Source of the DNA: Desulfovibrio desulfuricans DSM 642
Lineage (GTDB): Bacteria > Desulfobacterota > Desulfovibrionia > Desulfovibrionales > Desulfovibrionaceae
Length of the DNA stretch: 64,000 nucleotides
NCBI RefSeq assembly: GCF_000420465.1
Contig: NZ_ATUZ01000015.1
Coordinates: 248,001 to 312,000 of the forward strand
Direction of reading: 5' to 3'
Part shown: positions 8,027 through 16,784 of the stretch, piece after piece
How the letters are laid out: every line of letters starts with the position of its first letter
Numbering within the stretch: the first letter of the stretch is position 1
The notes under the pieces: generated by a model
The model's database searches: none
Seen by the model: the letters and a program-made list of their open reading frames with translations, nothing else
What the model was told of the DNA's origin: nothing
Translations under genes and position numbers: made by a program

Positions 8027-10221
8027 ACATTGCAGATGCCCTGAAACGGCTGCTACGGCAGCCGTGGCTTTTCACCGCCCTTGTGGGGCTGTGCGGGGGC
8101 CTTGCCATGCTGGCTCTGTATGTTGTGCAGCCTGTGGCACTGCAACGCCTTGATCTGAGAATTTACGATGCACTGCTGCCTCTGCGGCGGCAAAGCGAGC
8201 CTTCTCCGGTACCCCTTGTTGTCGATATAGACGAGGAATCCCTGGCCCGGTACGGGCAGTGGCCCTGGCCCCGGTATCTGGTTGCCGACCTTGTAGACAG
8301 GCTGGCGCAAAACGGCGCTGCATCCATCGGGCTGGATATCATGTTTGCAGAGCCGGACAGAACCTCGCCCGCGAGCATGCGCGAGGGGCTTTATCGAGAC
8401 AGGGGCGTGACGCTAGAAATTGTGGGCCTGCCTTCATATCTTGGGGATTTTGATACCTTGCTTGCCGCCTCCGTGCGCGCCGCGCCCGTGGTGCTGGGCG
8501 CGTTTGCCCGCTATGCGGGCGAGCCGTATTCCGGCCCCATGCCACAGCCTCCGGCCATGATAGCGCGGGGCGGCAAGGACGCCCCCCCATTCGATGCCTA
8601 TTTGCCGACAGCCCTTGGTGCAGTTTTGCCCCTGCCGCAGCTTTTTACCGAGGCCCCCGTGGGTTTTGTGAATGTGTCGCCCGATGCTGATGGCCTTGTG
8701 CGGCAGGTTCCGCTGCTCCTCAGGCTTGGCGATGCCGTTTACCCCTCGCTGGCCTTGCAGGCCCTCATGCGCGCGCTGGGAGCTGATGCCCTGCGGCTTT
8801 ACACAGGGCCGGACGGGCTTTTCAGCGTGGCGGCGGGGGAGTTCAAAATTCCGGTTTCGCGCGAGGGCTATATGCTGGTTCCCTTTCAGGGGGGGCGGCA
8901 TACCTATCGGTATATCAGCGCCGCCAAGGTGCTGGATGGCAGTGCAAAGCGGGCTGATATTGACGGTTGCATTGTTTTTGTGGGCACGTCCGCACCCGGT
9001 CTGGCCGACATCCGCGCAACGCCCTTTGACAGGGTGATGCCGGGGGTGGAGGTGCATGCGGCGGCCATAGACGCCATGATCGGCGGCAATTTTGTGCAGT
9101 CGCCATCCTGGGGGCCGGGTGCACAGGCGCTGATAATCGCCTTTGTGGCCTGCGCGGCAACGCTTGCCTTTGGCTTTGCCGGGCCGCGCGTATATGTGCC
9201 GTCCTCTCTGGCGCTGATGGGCGCTACGCTTGTGGCCTCACGCCAGCTGTTTATGGGCGGCCTCTTTCTCTCGCCCCTCTATGGTCTGCTCACCACCCTG
9301 CTGTGCGGCGGCTTGCTGCTGAGTGTGCGCTTCTGGCAGGAGGAAAAGCAGAAAATCGTTCTGCGCCGTGCGTTTTCGCGCTATGTATCGCCGGAAGTGG
9401 TCAAGCGGATCAGCAATCGGCAGGGCGATCTGCTGGCTGGCGAAAACCGTGAGCTTTCCATCCTGTTCACGGATATTCGGGGTTTTACAAGCCTTTCCGA
9501 AACGCTTTCACCGCAGGATGTGGTGCAACTGCTGAACCGTTATTTTACGCCCATGACGGCCATTGTGCGCAGTCGGCAGGGAACGCTGGACAAGTTCATC
9601 GGTGATGCGCTCATGGCCTTCTGGAACGCGCCCCTTGATGTGCCGGGCCATCCTGCGCTGGCGGTGGATGCCGCCCTGAGCATGCAGGAACAGCTTGAGG
9701 CGCTGAACGGCGAAATTGAGGCGAGCTTTGGCATACGCCTTGCGATGGGCGCGGGCATTCACACCGGTCAGGCCTATGTGGGCAACATGGGGTCGGACGA
9801 TCTCATCAACTACACCCTCATAGGCGATAATGTGAATCTTGCCTCGCGCCTTGAGGGGCTGTGCAAACGCTATGGCGCGCCTGTGGTAGTGAGCGGGGAC
9901 ACCAGGGAAGGCTGCGGGGATGCCTTTGCCTTTGTTCATCTTGACGTGCTGCGCGTGAAGGGCAAGACGAGGCCTGTCAGCATCTACTGGCCCATGAGGC
10001 AGGGTATGGATGGAATTTTTCAGGCAGCCATGCCGCAGTGGAGCGCAGCGCGCGCACTGTATGAAAAGGGGGATTTTGCCAAGGCCGCGGCTGGCTTTGC
10101 CGTGCTGACCAAAAGTTATCCCTCGATACGTCTGTTTGGTCTGTATCATGAACGCACGCTTATGCTTGCGCAGAATCCGCCTGCCCGGTGGGACGGCATC
10201 TGGACAATGGAAGGTAAGTAG
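8023..10221 (+). CDS. CHASE2-domain adenylate cyclase (class III)
   Basis: A 732-residue inner-membrane sensor. One N-terminal membrane helix (about 16-36) is followed by an extracytoplasmic CHASE2 domain (about 40-330; segments WPWPRYLVADL and GLDIMFAEPDR). Three closely spaced membrane helices come next (about 365-445), then a cytoplasmic class III cyclase domain (about 480-650). Catalytic features are complete: metal-binding aspartates in LFTDIRGFTS and DKFIGDALMAFW, and IGDNVNLASR with the transition-state Asn and Arg. The Lys/Asp pair in DKFIGD and IGDN favours ATP over GTP. A short C-terminal tail may be one TPR-like unit (ALYEKGDFAKAAAGF). It overlaps the preceding gene by 4 bases and is followed after 27 bases by the FecR-domain gene. 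Confidence 0.92.
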   Translation: MNIADALKRLLRQPWLFTALVGLCGGLAMLALYVVQPVALQRLDLRIYDALLPLRRQSEPSPVPLVVDIDEESLARYGQWPWPRYLVADLVDRLAQNGAASIGLDIMFAEPDRTSPASMREGLYRDRGVTLEIVGLPSYLGDFDTLLAASVRAAPVVLGAFARYAGEPYSGPMPQPPAMIARGGKDAPPFDAYLPTALGAVLPLPQLFTEAPVGFVNVSPDADGLVRQVPLLLRLGDAVYPSLALQALMRALGADALRLYTGPDGLFSVAAGEFKIPVSREGYMLVPFQGGRHTYRYISAAKVLDGSAKRADIDGCIVFVGTSAPGLADIRATPFDRVMPGVEVHAAAIDAMIGGNFVQSPSWGPGAQALIIAFVACAATLAFGFAGPRVYVPSSLALMGATLVASRQLFMGGLFLSPLYGLLTTLLCGGLLLSVRFWQEEKQKIVLRRAFSRYVSPEVVKRISNRQGDLLAGENRELSILFTDIRGFTSLSETLSPQDVVQLLNRYFTPMTAIVRSRQGTLDKFIGDALMAFWNAPLDVPGHPALAVDAALSMQEQLEALNGEIEASFGIRLAMGAGIHTGQAYVGNMGSDDLINYTLIGDNVNLASRLEGLCKRYGAPVVVSGDTREGCGDAFAFVHLDVLRVKGKTRPVSIYWPMRQGMDGIFQAAMPQWSAARALYEKGDFAKAAAGFAVLTKSYPSIRLFGLYHERTLMLAQNPPARWDGIWTMEGK

Positions 10222-10248
10222 AAACATCCTGTTGATGTGGGGGGAACA

Positions 10249-11304
10249 ATGATTCGTTCAATGCTGGGGCGCGGAGCTTTGGCCCTGTGCCTGACTTTGC
10301 TGGCCGGGGGCGTATGCACGGCCAAGGATGTGGGACAGGTTATTTCCTTCAAGGCAGGCGTTACTGCTCAAAGGGATGGACAGGCCGTGGCGCTGGACAT
10401 GAAAAGCGCGGTTGGGAATCAGGATACGCTGACTACAGACTCCACAGGCCGCGCGCAGATTCTTTTTGACGACGACACTACCGTGGCGCTTGGTTCCAAC
10501 ACGTCCCTGAGCCTTGAAACTGTGGTTGCAGAAGGCGCTAACCCCGCTTTCAAGGCCAGAATGGGGCAGGGCGTGGCCCGCTTTATCACGGGCAAGATTG
10601 TGGAAAAAAATCCTGATGGATTTTCAGTGGTTACGCCAGATGCTACCGTAGGCATCCGCGGCACCATCTTTGCCGTTCAGGTGGGCAACGGCACCACAAC
10701 CGTATTTGTAACCAACACCACCAAGCAGGTTTTTGTTAACGGCGTGCTGGTGCCGACAGGTTTCAAGATCACCCTGCCGCAGGGCGCGCCTACCCCCATG
10801 ACGCCAGCAGACCATAACCTGGTGTCTGGCAGCGTGGCGGCCAACAGCCCCGCCTCTGGCGCGACAGCGCAGCTGGCACCACCGTCACCCATTGCGGGGA
10901 ATCCTATTACGCCCACAACGCTGGCGCAGACGCCCATTGTATCGCAGGCGCTGGGCGAGGGCTTCCGGCAGACGGGCAACGCCAATGTGTCTGGTACGCT
11001 GACCAATGAAGTGTACTCAGGATCGTTCAGTTTTCTGGTCAATCTGACAAGCGGCGCCGTAAGCAACGGCGTCATGCAGTCTGGCAATTCGGACACGCCT
11101 ATGGCAATGACGGGCGGCAGGGGAAGCATCAGCGGCTCAAGCCTGAATGTTAGCGGATTCACGGCGGATGATTATTCCGGATCCATGAACGGCGCCGCCG
11201 CCCGCAACGCATCTGGGCTGTCTGTTTCAGGCGGCTACAAGATCACTGATAACAGTGATGGCAGCTTGAGGGAATCTGGTTCATTTTCCGGCAAGCAACG
11301 ATAG
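10249..11304 (+). CDS. Secreted FecR-domain protein with Gly/Ser-rich C-terminal barrel-like domain
   Basis: A 351-residue exported protein. A signal peptide (about 1-24, cleavage near VCTA-KD) precedes a FecR domain (about 30-150; FDDDTTVALGSNTSLSLE, TPDATVGIRGTIFAV). A Pro/Ala/Thr-rich linker follows (about 180-230). The last 115 residues are rich in Gly, Ser, Asn and Thr with alternating beta-strand pattern (YSGSFSFLVNLTSGAVSNG, GSISGSSLNVSGF, YSGSMNG, ESGSFSGKQ). That pattern resembles the small barrel of TbpB/factor-H-binding-type surface proteins. There is no lipobox. The ATG at 10249 follows a G-rich ribosome site; an earlier in-frame start would lengthen the signal peptide oddly. It lies 12 bases before a Slam-like gene, suggesting export to the cell surface. 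Confidence 0.75.
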   Translation: MIRSMLGRGALALCLTLLAGGVCTAKDVGQVISFKAGVTAQRDGQAVALDMKSAVGNQDTLTTDSTGRAQILFDDDTTVALGSNTSLSLETVVAEGANPAFKARMGQGVARFITGKIVEKNPDGFSVVTPDATVGIRGTIFAVQVGNGTTTVFVTNTTKQVFVNGVLVPTGFKITLPQGAPTPMTPADHNLVSGSVAANSPASGATAQLAPPSPIAGNPITPTTLAQTPIVSQALGEGFRQTGNANVSGTLTNEVYSGSFSFLVNLTSGAVSNGVMQSGNSDTPMAMTGGRGSISGSSLNVSGFTADDYSGSMNGAAARNASGLSVSGGYKITDNSDGSLRESGSFSGKQR

Positions 11305-11316
11305 GTTGAGCCAGCA

Positions 11317-12690
11317 ATGATACGTAATCCATTCCACCTGTTGCCCTGTTGCTGTAGGTTCGCGCTTGTGCCCCTGTGCATGCTTTTACTGGTCAGTACC
11401 GCCATCGCCGCAGATGATTCCCCCGCACTGCGCACGGCGGTGGGATCTGCCAAGGTTGATGCTGCTGCCCTCATGCAACAGGGCAAATATGCTTCCGCAT
11501 ACGACATGTACATGCGCCTGCTGCGTGAAGCGCCGGACGATGATGAAATCAACCTTAATCTGGCGCGCAGCTCCATGCGCTGCGGGCGGTACAATCAGGC
11601 TGTAATGGCCTATGAGCGCCTTACGGAAAAATATCCATCGGAGCCTGTACTCTACAGCGAACTGGCGCAGGCCTACATGGCGCTTGAAGACCGCGCCAGC
11701 GCGGAGCGAGCCATGGCAACCATGCGGTCGCTGAATCCCAATATCAGCAAGGCTGATAATGACCGACTGCTAGATTCGCTTGAAAAGCGTTACGATCATT
11801 GGCAGGTGCACGGCAAACTCCGCACTGGTCTGCTGTATGACTCCAACGCCACATTTGGCCCTTCAAGCACAACCATGGATTTGGGTACGTGGCGTGTCAG
11901 CCTGCCGGATTCGGAAGCCAAGGGCACCTTTGGCGCGTATCTTGGGGCAAACCTTGATGTGGGCTGGAAGGCCGAGCGGGATACGCCCTGGTGGATTGTG
12001 GGCGATGCGCAGGGCCTGGCGCGCGGCAATGGAGATTCATCGCTTGATGATGTGCACAGCCGCACTACAGAATGGGGCAGGGCGGCTGTGGGCCTTCGCC
12101 ATCTCACGCCCACAACCATGTTTGATCTGCGCCTTAAGAGCGAAGTTTTTGATTATCAGTGGTACCAGAATGTCACGGCATCCGGCCCGGAAGCCACATG
12201 GCTTTGGGCGGTCTCGCCGTCATGGCATCTCATTACGCGTGGTACGCTGGATTCGCGGGCATACTCCAGGGACGGCGACCGCAACGGCGCGTACTGGACA
12301 CTGGGCCAGTATGTGCGACGTTTTTTTGGCGAGAGCAACCATGAAATCATGGTCGGCTTGAGTTATGTGGGCGGCAACACGCCGGAAAAGGCCGATTACT
12401 GCTACACCGGATGGGAAGCCAGCGCCCGCCTGGTGCTCAAGCTGCCCAAGGACTTTGAACTCGCCCCCTTTGTTTCCTTTGAAAACGACTGGTACAACGG
12501 CCCGGCAACGGCACTTGAAACATCCAGCAGGCTTGACCAGAAATGGCGCACTGGCGCGGTCCTTACGTGGCACATTACCGATGCATGGTCTGTTGAAACT
12601 TCGTACCAGTATACCCACAACAATTCAGAAAGCCCGCTGTACAGATACGACCAGTCCCTTGTTTCGCTTGGTGTTGCCTGGTCGTTCTAG
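11317..12690 (+). CDS. TPR plus outer-membrane beta-barrel protein (Slam/DUF560-like)
   Basis: A 457-residue outer-membrane protein. A signal peptide (1 to about 32, ending STAIAA) is followed by about three TPR units (45-150; QQGKYASAYDMYMRLL, RCGRYNQAVMAYERL, ALEDRASAERAMATM). From about 160 to the end it alternates aromatic and polar residues as in transmembrane beta strands, starting with LRTGLLYDSNATF. It ends in phenylalanine (VAWSF), the usual signal for barrel assembly. TPRs in front of a barrel is the plan of Slam proteins, which move surface lipoproteins and related proteins across the outer membrane. A generic TPR/OMP of unknown role is the alternative. Last gene of the operon. Confidence 0.7.
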   Translation: MIRNPFHLLPCCCRFALVPLCMLLLVSTAIAADDSPALRTAVGSAKVDAAALMQQGKYASAYDMYMRLLREAPDDDEINLNLARSSMRCGRYNQAVMAYERLTEKYPSEPVLYSELAQAYMALEDRASAERAMATMRSLNPNISKADNDRLLDSLEKRYDHWQVHGKLRTGLLYDSNATFGPSSTTMDLGTWRVSLPDSEAKGTFGAYLGANLDVGWKAERDTPWWIVGDAQGLARGNGDSSLDDVHSRTTEWGRAAVGLRHLTPTTMFDLRLKSEVFDYQWYQNVTASGPEATWLWAVSPSWHLITRGTLDSRAYSRDGDRNGAYWTLGQYVRRFFGESNHEIMVGLSYVGGNTPEKADYCYTGWEASARLVLKLPKDFELAPFVSFENDWYNGPATALETSSRLDQKWRTGAVLTWHITDAWSVETSYQYTHNNSESPLYRYDQSLVSLGVAWSF

Positions 12691-12778
12691 GAACCGTCAC
12701 AGTGCTATTGCCCTTTGCCCCAGACAGGGACAAAGAATCTATCGTGTCATCAGTTCCAAGGTAAGCTTCATGCACGAC

Positions 12779-12812
12779 AAAAAAGGGCTTGTGGGAAACC
12801 ACAAGCCCTTTT
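12779..12812. terminator. Terminator, probably bidirectional
   Basis: A perfect 14-bp stem (AAAAGGGCTTGTGG at 12781-12794, complement at 12799-12812) has a GAAA loop. It is flanked by A on the left and T on the right, so it can serve both the plus-strand signalling operon and the convergent ACT-domain gene. Confidence 0.8.
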
Positions 12813-12837
12813 GCATAAAATCTGCGAGGAACAGGGA

Positions 12838-12869
12838 CAAAAAAAGAGCCGCAGTAACAGCGGCTCTTT
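12838..12869 (-). terminator. Terminator of the ACT-domain gene
   Basis: A 10-bp stem (12843-12852 with 12860-12869) and 7-base loop, followed on the minus strand by a run of seven T, lies about 30 bases after the ACT gene stop. Confidence 0.75.
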
Positions 12870-12900
12870 AAGCTTGAAGCCCGAGGCTTGCTGCAGCGCC

Positions 12901-13332
12901 CTAGCGGGCGCAGAGACGCTCTGCCGGGATAATAACAAAGTTGTGGGCCTTGAGTACTTCAATGGCCTGATCGACCTTGTCAAAGCGAAAGATCATGACG
13001 GCGCTTTCAGCTTCGCGCTGCACAAAGGCGTACATGTATTCCACGTTGATGCCGTTCTTGGAGACCGTCTGAAGAACGGAATCAAGGCCGCCGGGGTTGT
13101 CCGGAACTTCCACGGCCACAACGCTTGTGCGGCCAAGGGTAAACCCCTTTTCCTTCAAAACAACCTTGGCTTTATCATGGTCGCATACAATCATGCGCAG
13201 AATGCCGAAATCAGAAGTATCGGCCAGCGAGAGCGCGCGAATGTTGATGCCAGCCTCTGCCAGAGTATGCGTAACCTCGGCCAGACGGCCGGCCCGGTTT
13301 TCCAGAAAAACTGAAAGCTGTTCCGTTTTCAT
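12901..13332 (-). CDS. Tandem ACT-domain protein
   Basis: A 143-residue cytosolic protein made of two ACT domains, small-ligand (usually amino-acid) binding modules. The first spans about 3-65 ([39 protein letters not shown]) and the second about 70-138 ([31 protein letters not shown]). It has no catalytic domain, so a regulatory or sensor role for an amino acid is likely, but the ligand cannot be read from sequence. AAGGA precedes the ATG at 13332. tatA lies 29 bases upstream on the same strand. No phenylacetate-CoA ligase gene, which I recall as a common neighbour of this family, is present. Confidence 0.85.
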   Translation of the reverse strand: MKTEQLSVFLENRAGRLAEVTHTLAEAGINIRALSLADTSDFGILRMIVCDHDKAKVVLKEKGFTLGRTSVVAVEVPDNPGGLDSVLQTVSKNGINVEYMYAFVQREAESAVMIFRFDKVDQAIEVLKAHNFVIIPAERLCAR

Positions 13333-13361
13333 GACAAATCCTTATAGTTCAACGGGCGGTT

Positions 13362-13571
13362 CTATGCCTTGTGATTGGGATCGTCAGTAGACGTGGGCTG
13401 CTTTTTATCCTTGGGGGTTATGTCAATTTCATCCGGCTCGGTCGAAGAGCGGCGAAAGTTGCGGATTGCCCGACCCAGCCCACCACCGATTTCCGGCAGT
13501 TTGTTCGACCCGAAAACAAGCAGAACCACAACAAGTAAGAGCAATAATTCAGGCATGCTTACGCCGAACAT
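13362..13571 (-). CDS. tatA: Twin-arginine translocase subunit TatA/E
   Basis: A 69-residue membrane protein of the Tat pathway, which exports folded proteins such as periplasmic redox enzymes. One N-terminal membrane helix (about 5-20, [15 protein letters not shown]) leads into the [14 protein letters not shown] hinge typical of TatA. A short amphipathic helix (AIRNFRRS) and an acidic, lysine-rich tail follow. GGAGG precedes the ATG at 13571. The short length fits TatA/E better than TatB. No tatC is nearby. Confidence 0.9.
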   Translation of the reverse strand: MFGVSMPELLLLLVVVLLVFGSNKLPEIGGGLGRAIRNFRRSSTEPDEIDITPKDKKQPTSTDDPNHKA

Positions 13572-13692
13572 GCGGGGAGCCTCCGTTGAGAGTTGGGCAA
13601 TAATGCAAATTACACCCTAAAAGATAAGCCTTGCTAAACCCAAGGTCAAGGTGAAACCTGGAGCTGACCGGGTTGACGGCTCCATCCACGCG

Positions 13693-13723
13693 CCGCAGAG
13701 CGGCAAGTTGCATTGCTCTGCGG
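13693..13723 (-). terminator. Hairpin after rho
   Basis: A 9-bp stem (CCGCAGAGC at 13693-13701, complement at 13715-13723) lies directly after the rho stop. It has no T-run, so it may be an RNA-stabilising 3' end rather than an intrinsic terminator. Confidence 0.4.
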
Positions 13724-13731
13724 CCGGGGGC

Positions 13732-15027
13732 TTACTTGCCCATGGCGTTCATGAAATCCTTGTTGGATTTTGTCGCGCGCATTTTGTCCAGCAAAAATTC
13801 CATACTGTCGATGGAAGACATAGGGGCAAGAATCTTGCGCAGAATCCACACGCGGTTGAGCACATCGTCGGCCAGCAGCAGGTCTTCCTTGCGGGTGCCC
13901 GTGCGGTTGATGTCGATGGCGGGGAAAACGCGTTTTTCCGAAAGGTGGCGGTCGAGGTAGATTTCCATGTTGCCGGTACCTTTGAATTCTTCAAAGATAA
14001 CTTCATCCATGCGGGAACCAGTGTCGATAAGCGCCGTAGCGATGATGGTGAGGCTGCCGCCTTCTTCAATATTGCGGGCCGCGCCAAAAAAGCGCTTGGG
14101 CCGTTGCAGGGCGTTGGCGTCAAGACCACCGGAGAGCACCCGGCCTGAAGAAGGGGTCACAGCGTTATACGCGCGCCCCAGGCGGGTGATGGAGTCGAGC
14201 AGGATGACAACATCGCGCTTGCGTTCCACAAGGCGCTTGGCTTTTTCAAGCACCATCTCGCATACCTGCACGTGGCGCTGCGGCGGTTCGTCAAAGGTGG
14301 AGCTGATAACCTCGGCCTTTTTGACTGTGCGCTCCATGTCGGTAACTTCTTCCGGGCGCTCGTCAATCAAAAGCACAATGAGGTAAACATCGGGGTTATT
14401 GGCATTGATGGCATTGGCCAGCGACTGCAGCAGGATTGTTTTACCCGTGCGCGGCGGGGCCACGATAAGGCCACGCTGTCCGCAGCCAATGGGCGCCATG
14501 ATGTCGATAACGCGGTTGGAAAGATTCTTCTCGCCATTTTCCATGACGAGCTGGAGGTCAGGATAGATGGGCGTGAGGTTGTCAAAAAGAACAAGGTTCT
14601 TGGCGTGTTCCGGCGGTTCAAAGCCGATCTCGGTGACCTTGAGCAGGGCAAAGTAGCGTTCGCCCTCCTTGGGGGGGCGGATCTGGCCGGAAACTATATC
14701 ACCCTTGCGCAAAGAAAACCGCCTGATCTGCGAGGGCGACACGTAGATGTCGTCCGGGCCGGGCATGTAGCTGCACAACGGCGACCGCAAAAAGCCAAAG
14801 CCATCGGGCAGAATTTCAAGAACGCCATCACCGTAAATGGCGCCGTTTTGTGAAGCACAGGTGGAAAGCAGAGCGAAAATGATCTCCTGCTTACGCATGG
14901 AACTGGCATTTTCAATTTCATACTGCTCAGCCAGCTCCATGAGTTCCTGCATGCTACGCGTCTTCAGCTCCGTGAGGCTCAAGGCGCTGTCGGTCAACAG
15001 TGTGGAAGTAGCTTTCTTTTTGCGCAT
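13732..15027 (-). CDS. rho: Transcription termination factor Rho
   Basis: A 431-residue hexameric RNA helicase that ends transcription at Rho-dependent sites. The N-terminal helical and cold-shock RNA-binding part (about 1-140) includes DGFGFLRSP. The ATPase core has the P-loop APPRTGKT, the Walker B segment [18 protein letters not shown], and the Q/R-loop region [23 protein letters not shown]. Length is close to the E. coli protein (419). The start is the ATG at 15027. An 8-4-8 palindrome lies about 40 bases upstream. carD lies further upstream on the same strand, separated by 183 bases. Confidence 0.97.
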   Translation of the reverse strand: MRKKKATSTLLTDSALSLTELKTRSMQELMELAEQYEIENASSMRKQEIIFALLSTCASQNGAIYGDGVLEILPDGFGFLRSPLCSYMPGPDDIYVSPSQIRRFSLRKGDIVSGQIRPPKEGERYFALLKVTEIGFEPPEHAKNLVLFDNLTPIYPDLQLVMENGEKNLSNRVIDIMAPIGCGQRGLIVAPPRTGKTILLQSLANAINANNPDVYLIVLLIDERPEEVTDMERTVKKAEVISSTFDEPPQRHVQVCEMVLEKAKRLVERKRDVVILLDSITRLGRAYNAVTPSSGRVLSGGLDANALQRPKRFFGAARNIEEGGSLTIIATALIDTGSRMDEVIFEEFKGTGNMEIYLDRHLSEKRVFPAIDINRTGTRKEDLLLADDVLNRVWILRKILAPMSSIDSMEFLLDKMRATKSNKDFMNAMGK

Positions 15028-15064
15028 AACAGTCCGATATTTTGATAAGACACAGGGTAACGCT

Positions 15065-15084
15065 TACAATATTTGCATATTGTA
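15065..15084 (-). promoter_or_regulatory. Palindrome upstream of rho, possible operator
   Basis: TACAATAT-TTGC-ATATTGTA is a perfect 8-bp inverted repeat with a 4-base centre, 38 to 57 bases before the rho ATG. It is AT-rich within a GC-rich region and sits where a promoter or operator would be. The protein that might bind it is unknown. Confidence 0.4.
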
Positions 15085-15210
15085 GCGTGGTAGGCGGATG
15101 ATATTGGGAACAAAAAAGATGTGTGAAAATGCGATTAGCCCATCTTTTCTGTAATGGCAAGCAAAAAATACGTCGCTGTTCACAAAAATTTCGGTCAAGG
15201 GGTAAGCGGA

Positions 15211-15726
15211 CTAGCTGGCAGTTTCTTCGGGTGCTGGCGGGGGCGCATAGATTTCAAGCAGTTCGTCGCGCACCTTGCCTTCTGCAATTTCCAGAACTTC
15301 TGACAATTCGCCGGTCACAAGGCCCATGGCCTGCTCCTGAAGCCGCCGTTCGCCAAAAGAAAGTTCCTTGCTGCGGCCAATAAGCAGCAGCTCGCGCAGC
15401 ACTTCGGCCACAATTGCAAGGCTGGGGCTTTTGAGCCGCTCGGAATATTCGCGGAAGCGGCGGTTCCAGTTCTGGCCCGTGTACACAACCTTGCCCGAAT
15501 CATTGCGGAGCGATTCAAGAATCGTGGCGGCCTCATCCTTGGGCGTGAGGGTGCGCAGGCCCACATGCGCGGCATTGTTTACCGGAACCATCAGCGTGAC
15601 GTTGTTTGCCCGAATGCGCACAATATAGAGCTCACAGACAAGCCCCCCAACGGTTTTGCTGTCTATGCGTTCTATTTGGCCCACACCTTGGGCAGGATAT
15701 ACAACGAGATCGTCCGGAGTGAACAT
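15211..15726 (-). CDS. CarD-family transcriptional regulator
   Basis: A 171-residue protein of the CarD/CdnL/TRCF family, which binds the RNA polymerase beta subunit and stabilises promoter complexes. The N-terminal RNAP-interacting Tudor-like module is clear (FTPDDLVVYPAQGVGQIERIDSK, then MVPVNNAAHVGLRTL). A helical C-terminal DNA-binding part contains WNRRFREYSERLKSPSL and ELSFGERRLQEQA. The ATG at 15726 begins MFTPDDLVVY, where family members normally start; a TTG at 15756 adds ten unconserved residues. Acidic/proline tail at the C-terminus. It lies between pth and rho. Confidence 0.9.
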   Translation of the reverse strand: MFTPDDLVVYPAQGVGQIERIDSKTVGGLVCELYIVRIRANNVTLMVPVNNAAHVGLRTLTPKDEAATILESLRNDSGKVVYTGQNWNRRFREYSERLKSPSLAIVAEVLRELLLIGRSKELSFGERRLQEQAMGLVTGELSEVLEIAEGKVRDELLEIYAPPPAPEETAS

Positions 15727-15807
15727 GATGCCACCAAAACGCCCCAAAAGGCGCAAATAAACGAGACCTGGAGCGATAGCTGGAAGTCGCGAATTAAATG
15801 AAGTATT

Positions 15808-15830
15808 GAAGAGTCGGAAACCGACTCTTC
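15808..15830 (-). terminator. Hairpin between pth and carD
   Basis: A perfect 10-bp stem (GAAGAGTCGG and complement) with a 3-base loop lies between the pth stop and the carD start. No T-run follows on the minus strand, so the role is uncertain. The remainder of the 307-base gap (15727-16033) holds nothing I recognise. Confidence 0.4.
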
Positions 15831-16033
15831 AAATATCCTAGTCCAAGAATGAGCAGGAGTCCAGTTGAAAAAGTATTTTGCTCATATTTGGGGCAATGGG
15901 CATTTGACCGGGCCAGCATGGCAGTGCGCAGGCACTGTTGCAGAGGGTTTACAGCATTGGCTCGATGCAAATTGATTGCAAAACCGACGGTTACAGAAAG
16001 CCATTATCAAAAGGCAGCACTGCACGGTACTGC

Positions 16034-16630
16034 TCAGGATGCCTTTCGCGCAGCGCGAACAGCGCTGTCGAGTCCTTTATCGGCAAAGGCAAACAATGTA
16101 TCGGCGGCAAGTTCCATCGAATTTTCAATGTTTTTTGCATCTTCGCCTTCAGGTCGGCCCAGCACCCAGTTTGTCACGTCACCCTTGTGAGGGGGCCGAC
16201 CAATCCCCATGCGCAAGCGGTAAAAATCTGGCGTTCCCAAAAGTTCTGTGATGGATTTCAGCCCATTATGCCCGGCATTACCCCCGCCAAGTTTGAAGCG
16301 AAGCTCCCCGGCGGGGATGTCCAGTTCGTCATGTACAACAACAAGATCGTGCGGCTTGAGTTTGTGCCAGGCGAGCAGCGGCTGCACGCACTGGCCGCTC
16401 AGGTTCATGAATGTCTGCGGTTTGGCCGCAAGCCACAAGCCCCCAAGCTTTGGCAGGCGCAAGCGCCATAATTCGCATGAAAATTTGCCGCCATTCTGCT
16501 GACTCGCTTCGCCGTCTCTGGCGGCGAGCTCAACCAGATAGGTCACAAAATCAAAACCGCAGTTATGACGTGTATGGTCGTATTTGGCGCCGGGATTGCC
16601 CAAGCCTACGATAACGCCTTTATAGTCCAT
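16034..16630 (-). CDS. pth: Peptidyl-tRNA hydrolase
   Basis: A 198-residue cytosolic esterase that frees tRNA from peptidyl-tRNA dropped by stalled ribosomes. Family motifs are present: VGLGNPGAKYDHTRHNCGFDFV with the catalytic histidine in HTRHN, KPQTFMNLSG, VVHDELDIPAGELRFKLGGGNAGHNGLKS, and the RMGIGRP segment. GGAGGGG just before the ATG at 16630 sets the start; the longer frame to 16726 runs through a hairpin. It belongs to the conserved prs/rplY/pth group, but here an alpha/beta hydrolase gene sits between rplY and pth. Confidence 0.97.
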   Translation of the reverse strand: MDYKGVIVGLGNPGAKYDHTRHNCGFDFVTYLVELAARDGEASQQNGGKFSCELWRLRLPKLGGLWLAAKPQTFMNLSGQCVQPLLAWHKLKPHDLVVVHDELDIPAGELRFKLGGGNAGHNGLKSITELLGTPDFYRLRMGIGRPPHKGDVTNWVLGRPEGEDAKNIENSMELAADTLFAFADKGLDSAVRAARKAS

Positions 16631-16655
16631 TGTATGCCCCTCCGGGGGCGATTTT

Positions 16656-16682
16656 AGAGCAATTTCATTTTGAAATTGCTCT
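16656..16682. repeat. Perfect 12-bp inverted repeat
   Basis: AGAGCAATTTCA-TTT-TGAAATTGCTCT forms a perfect hairpin between the alpha/beta hydrolase stop and the pth start. It has no T-run and is AT-rich, resembling a short interspersed palindromic element more than a terminator. I found no second full copy in this window. Confidence 0.5.
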
Positions 16683-16784
16683 GGTGACTGCGAGAGCAGG
16701 CACTCGCCGTGAAGGTATAAGCGCAATTTACTTGCGCGTTAAATGCCGGAACCGGCGTATCTTAAACTTTGAAAATGTATATTT

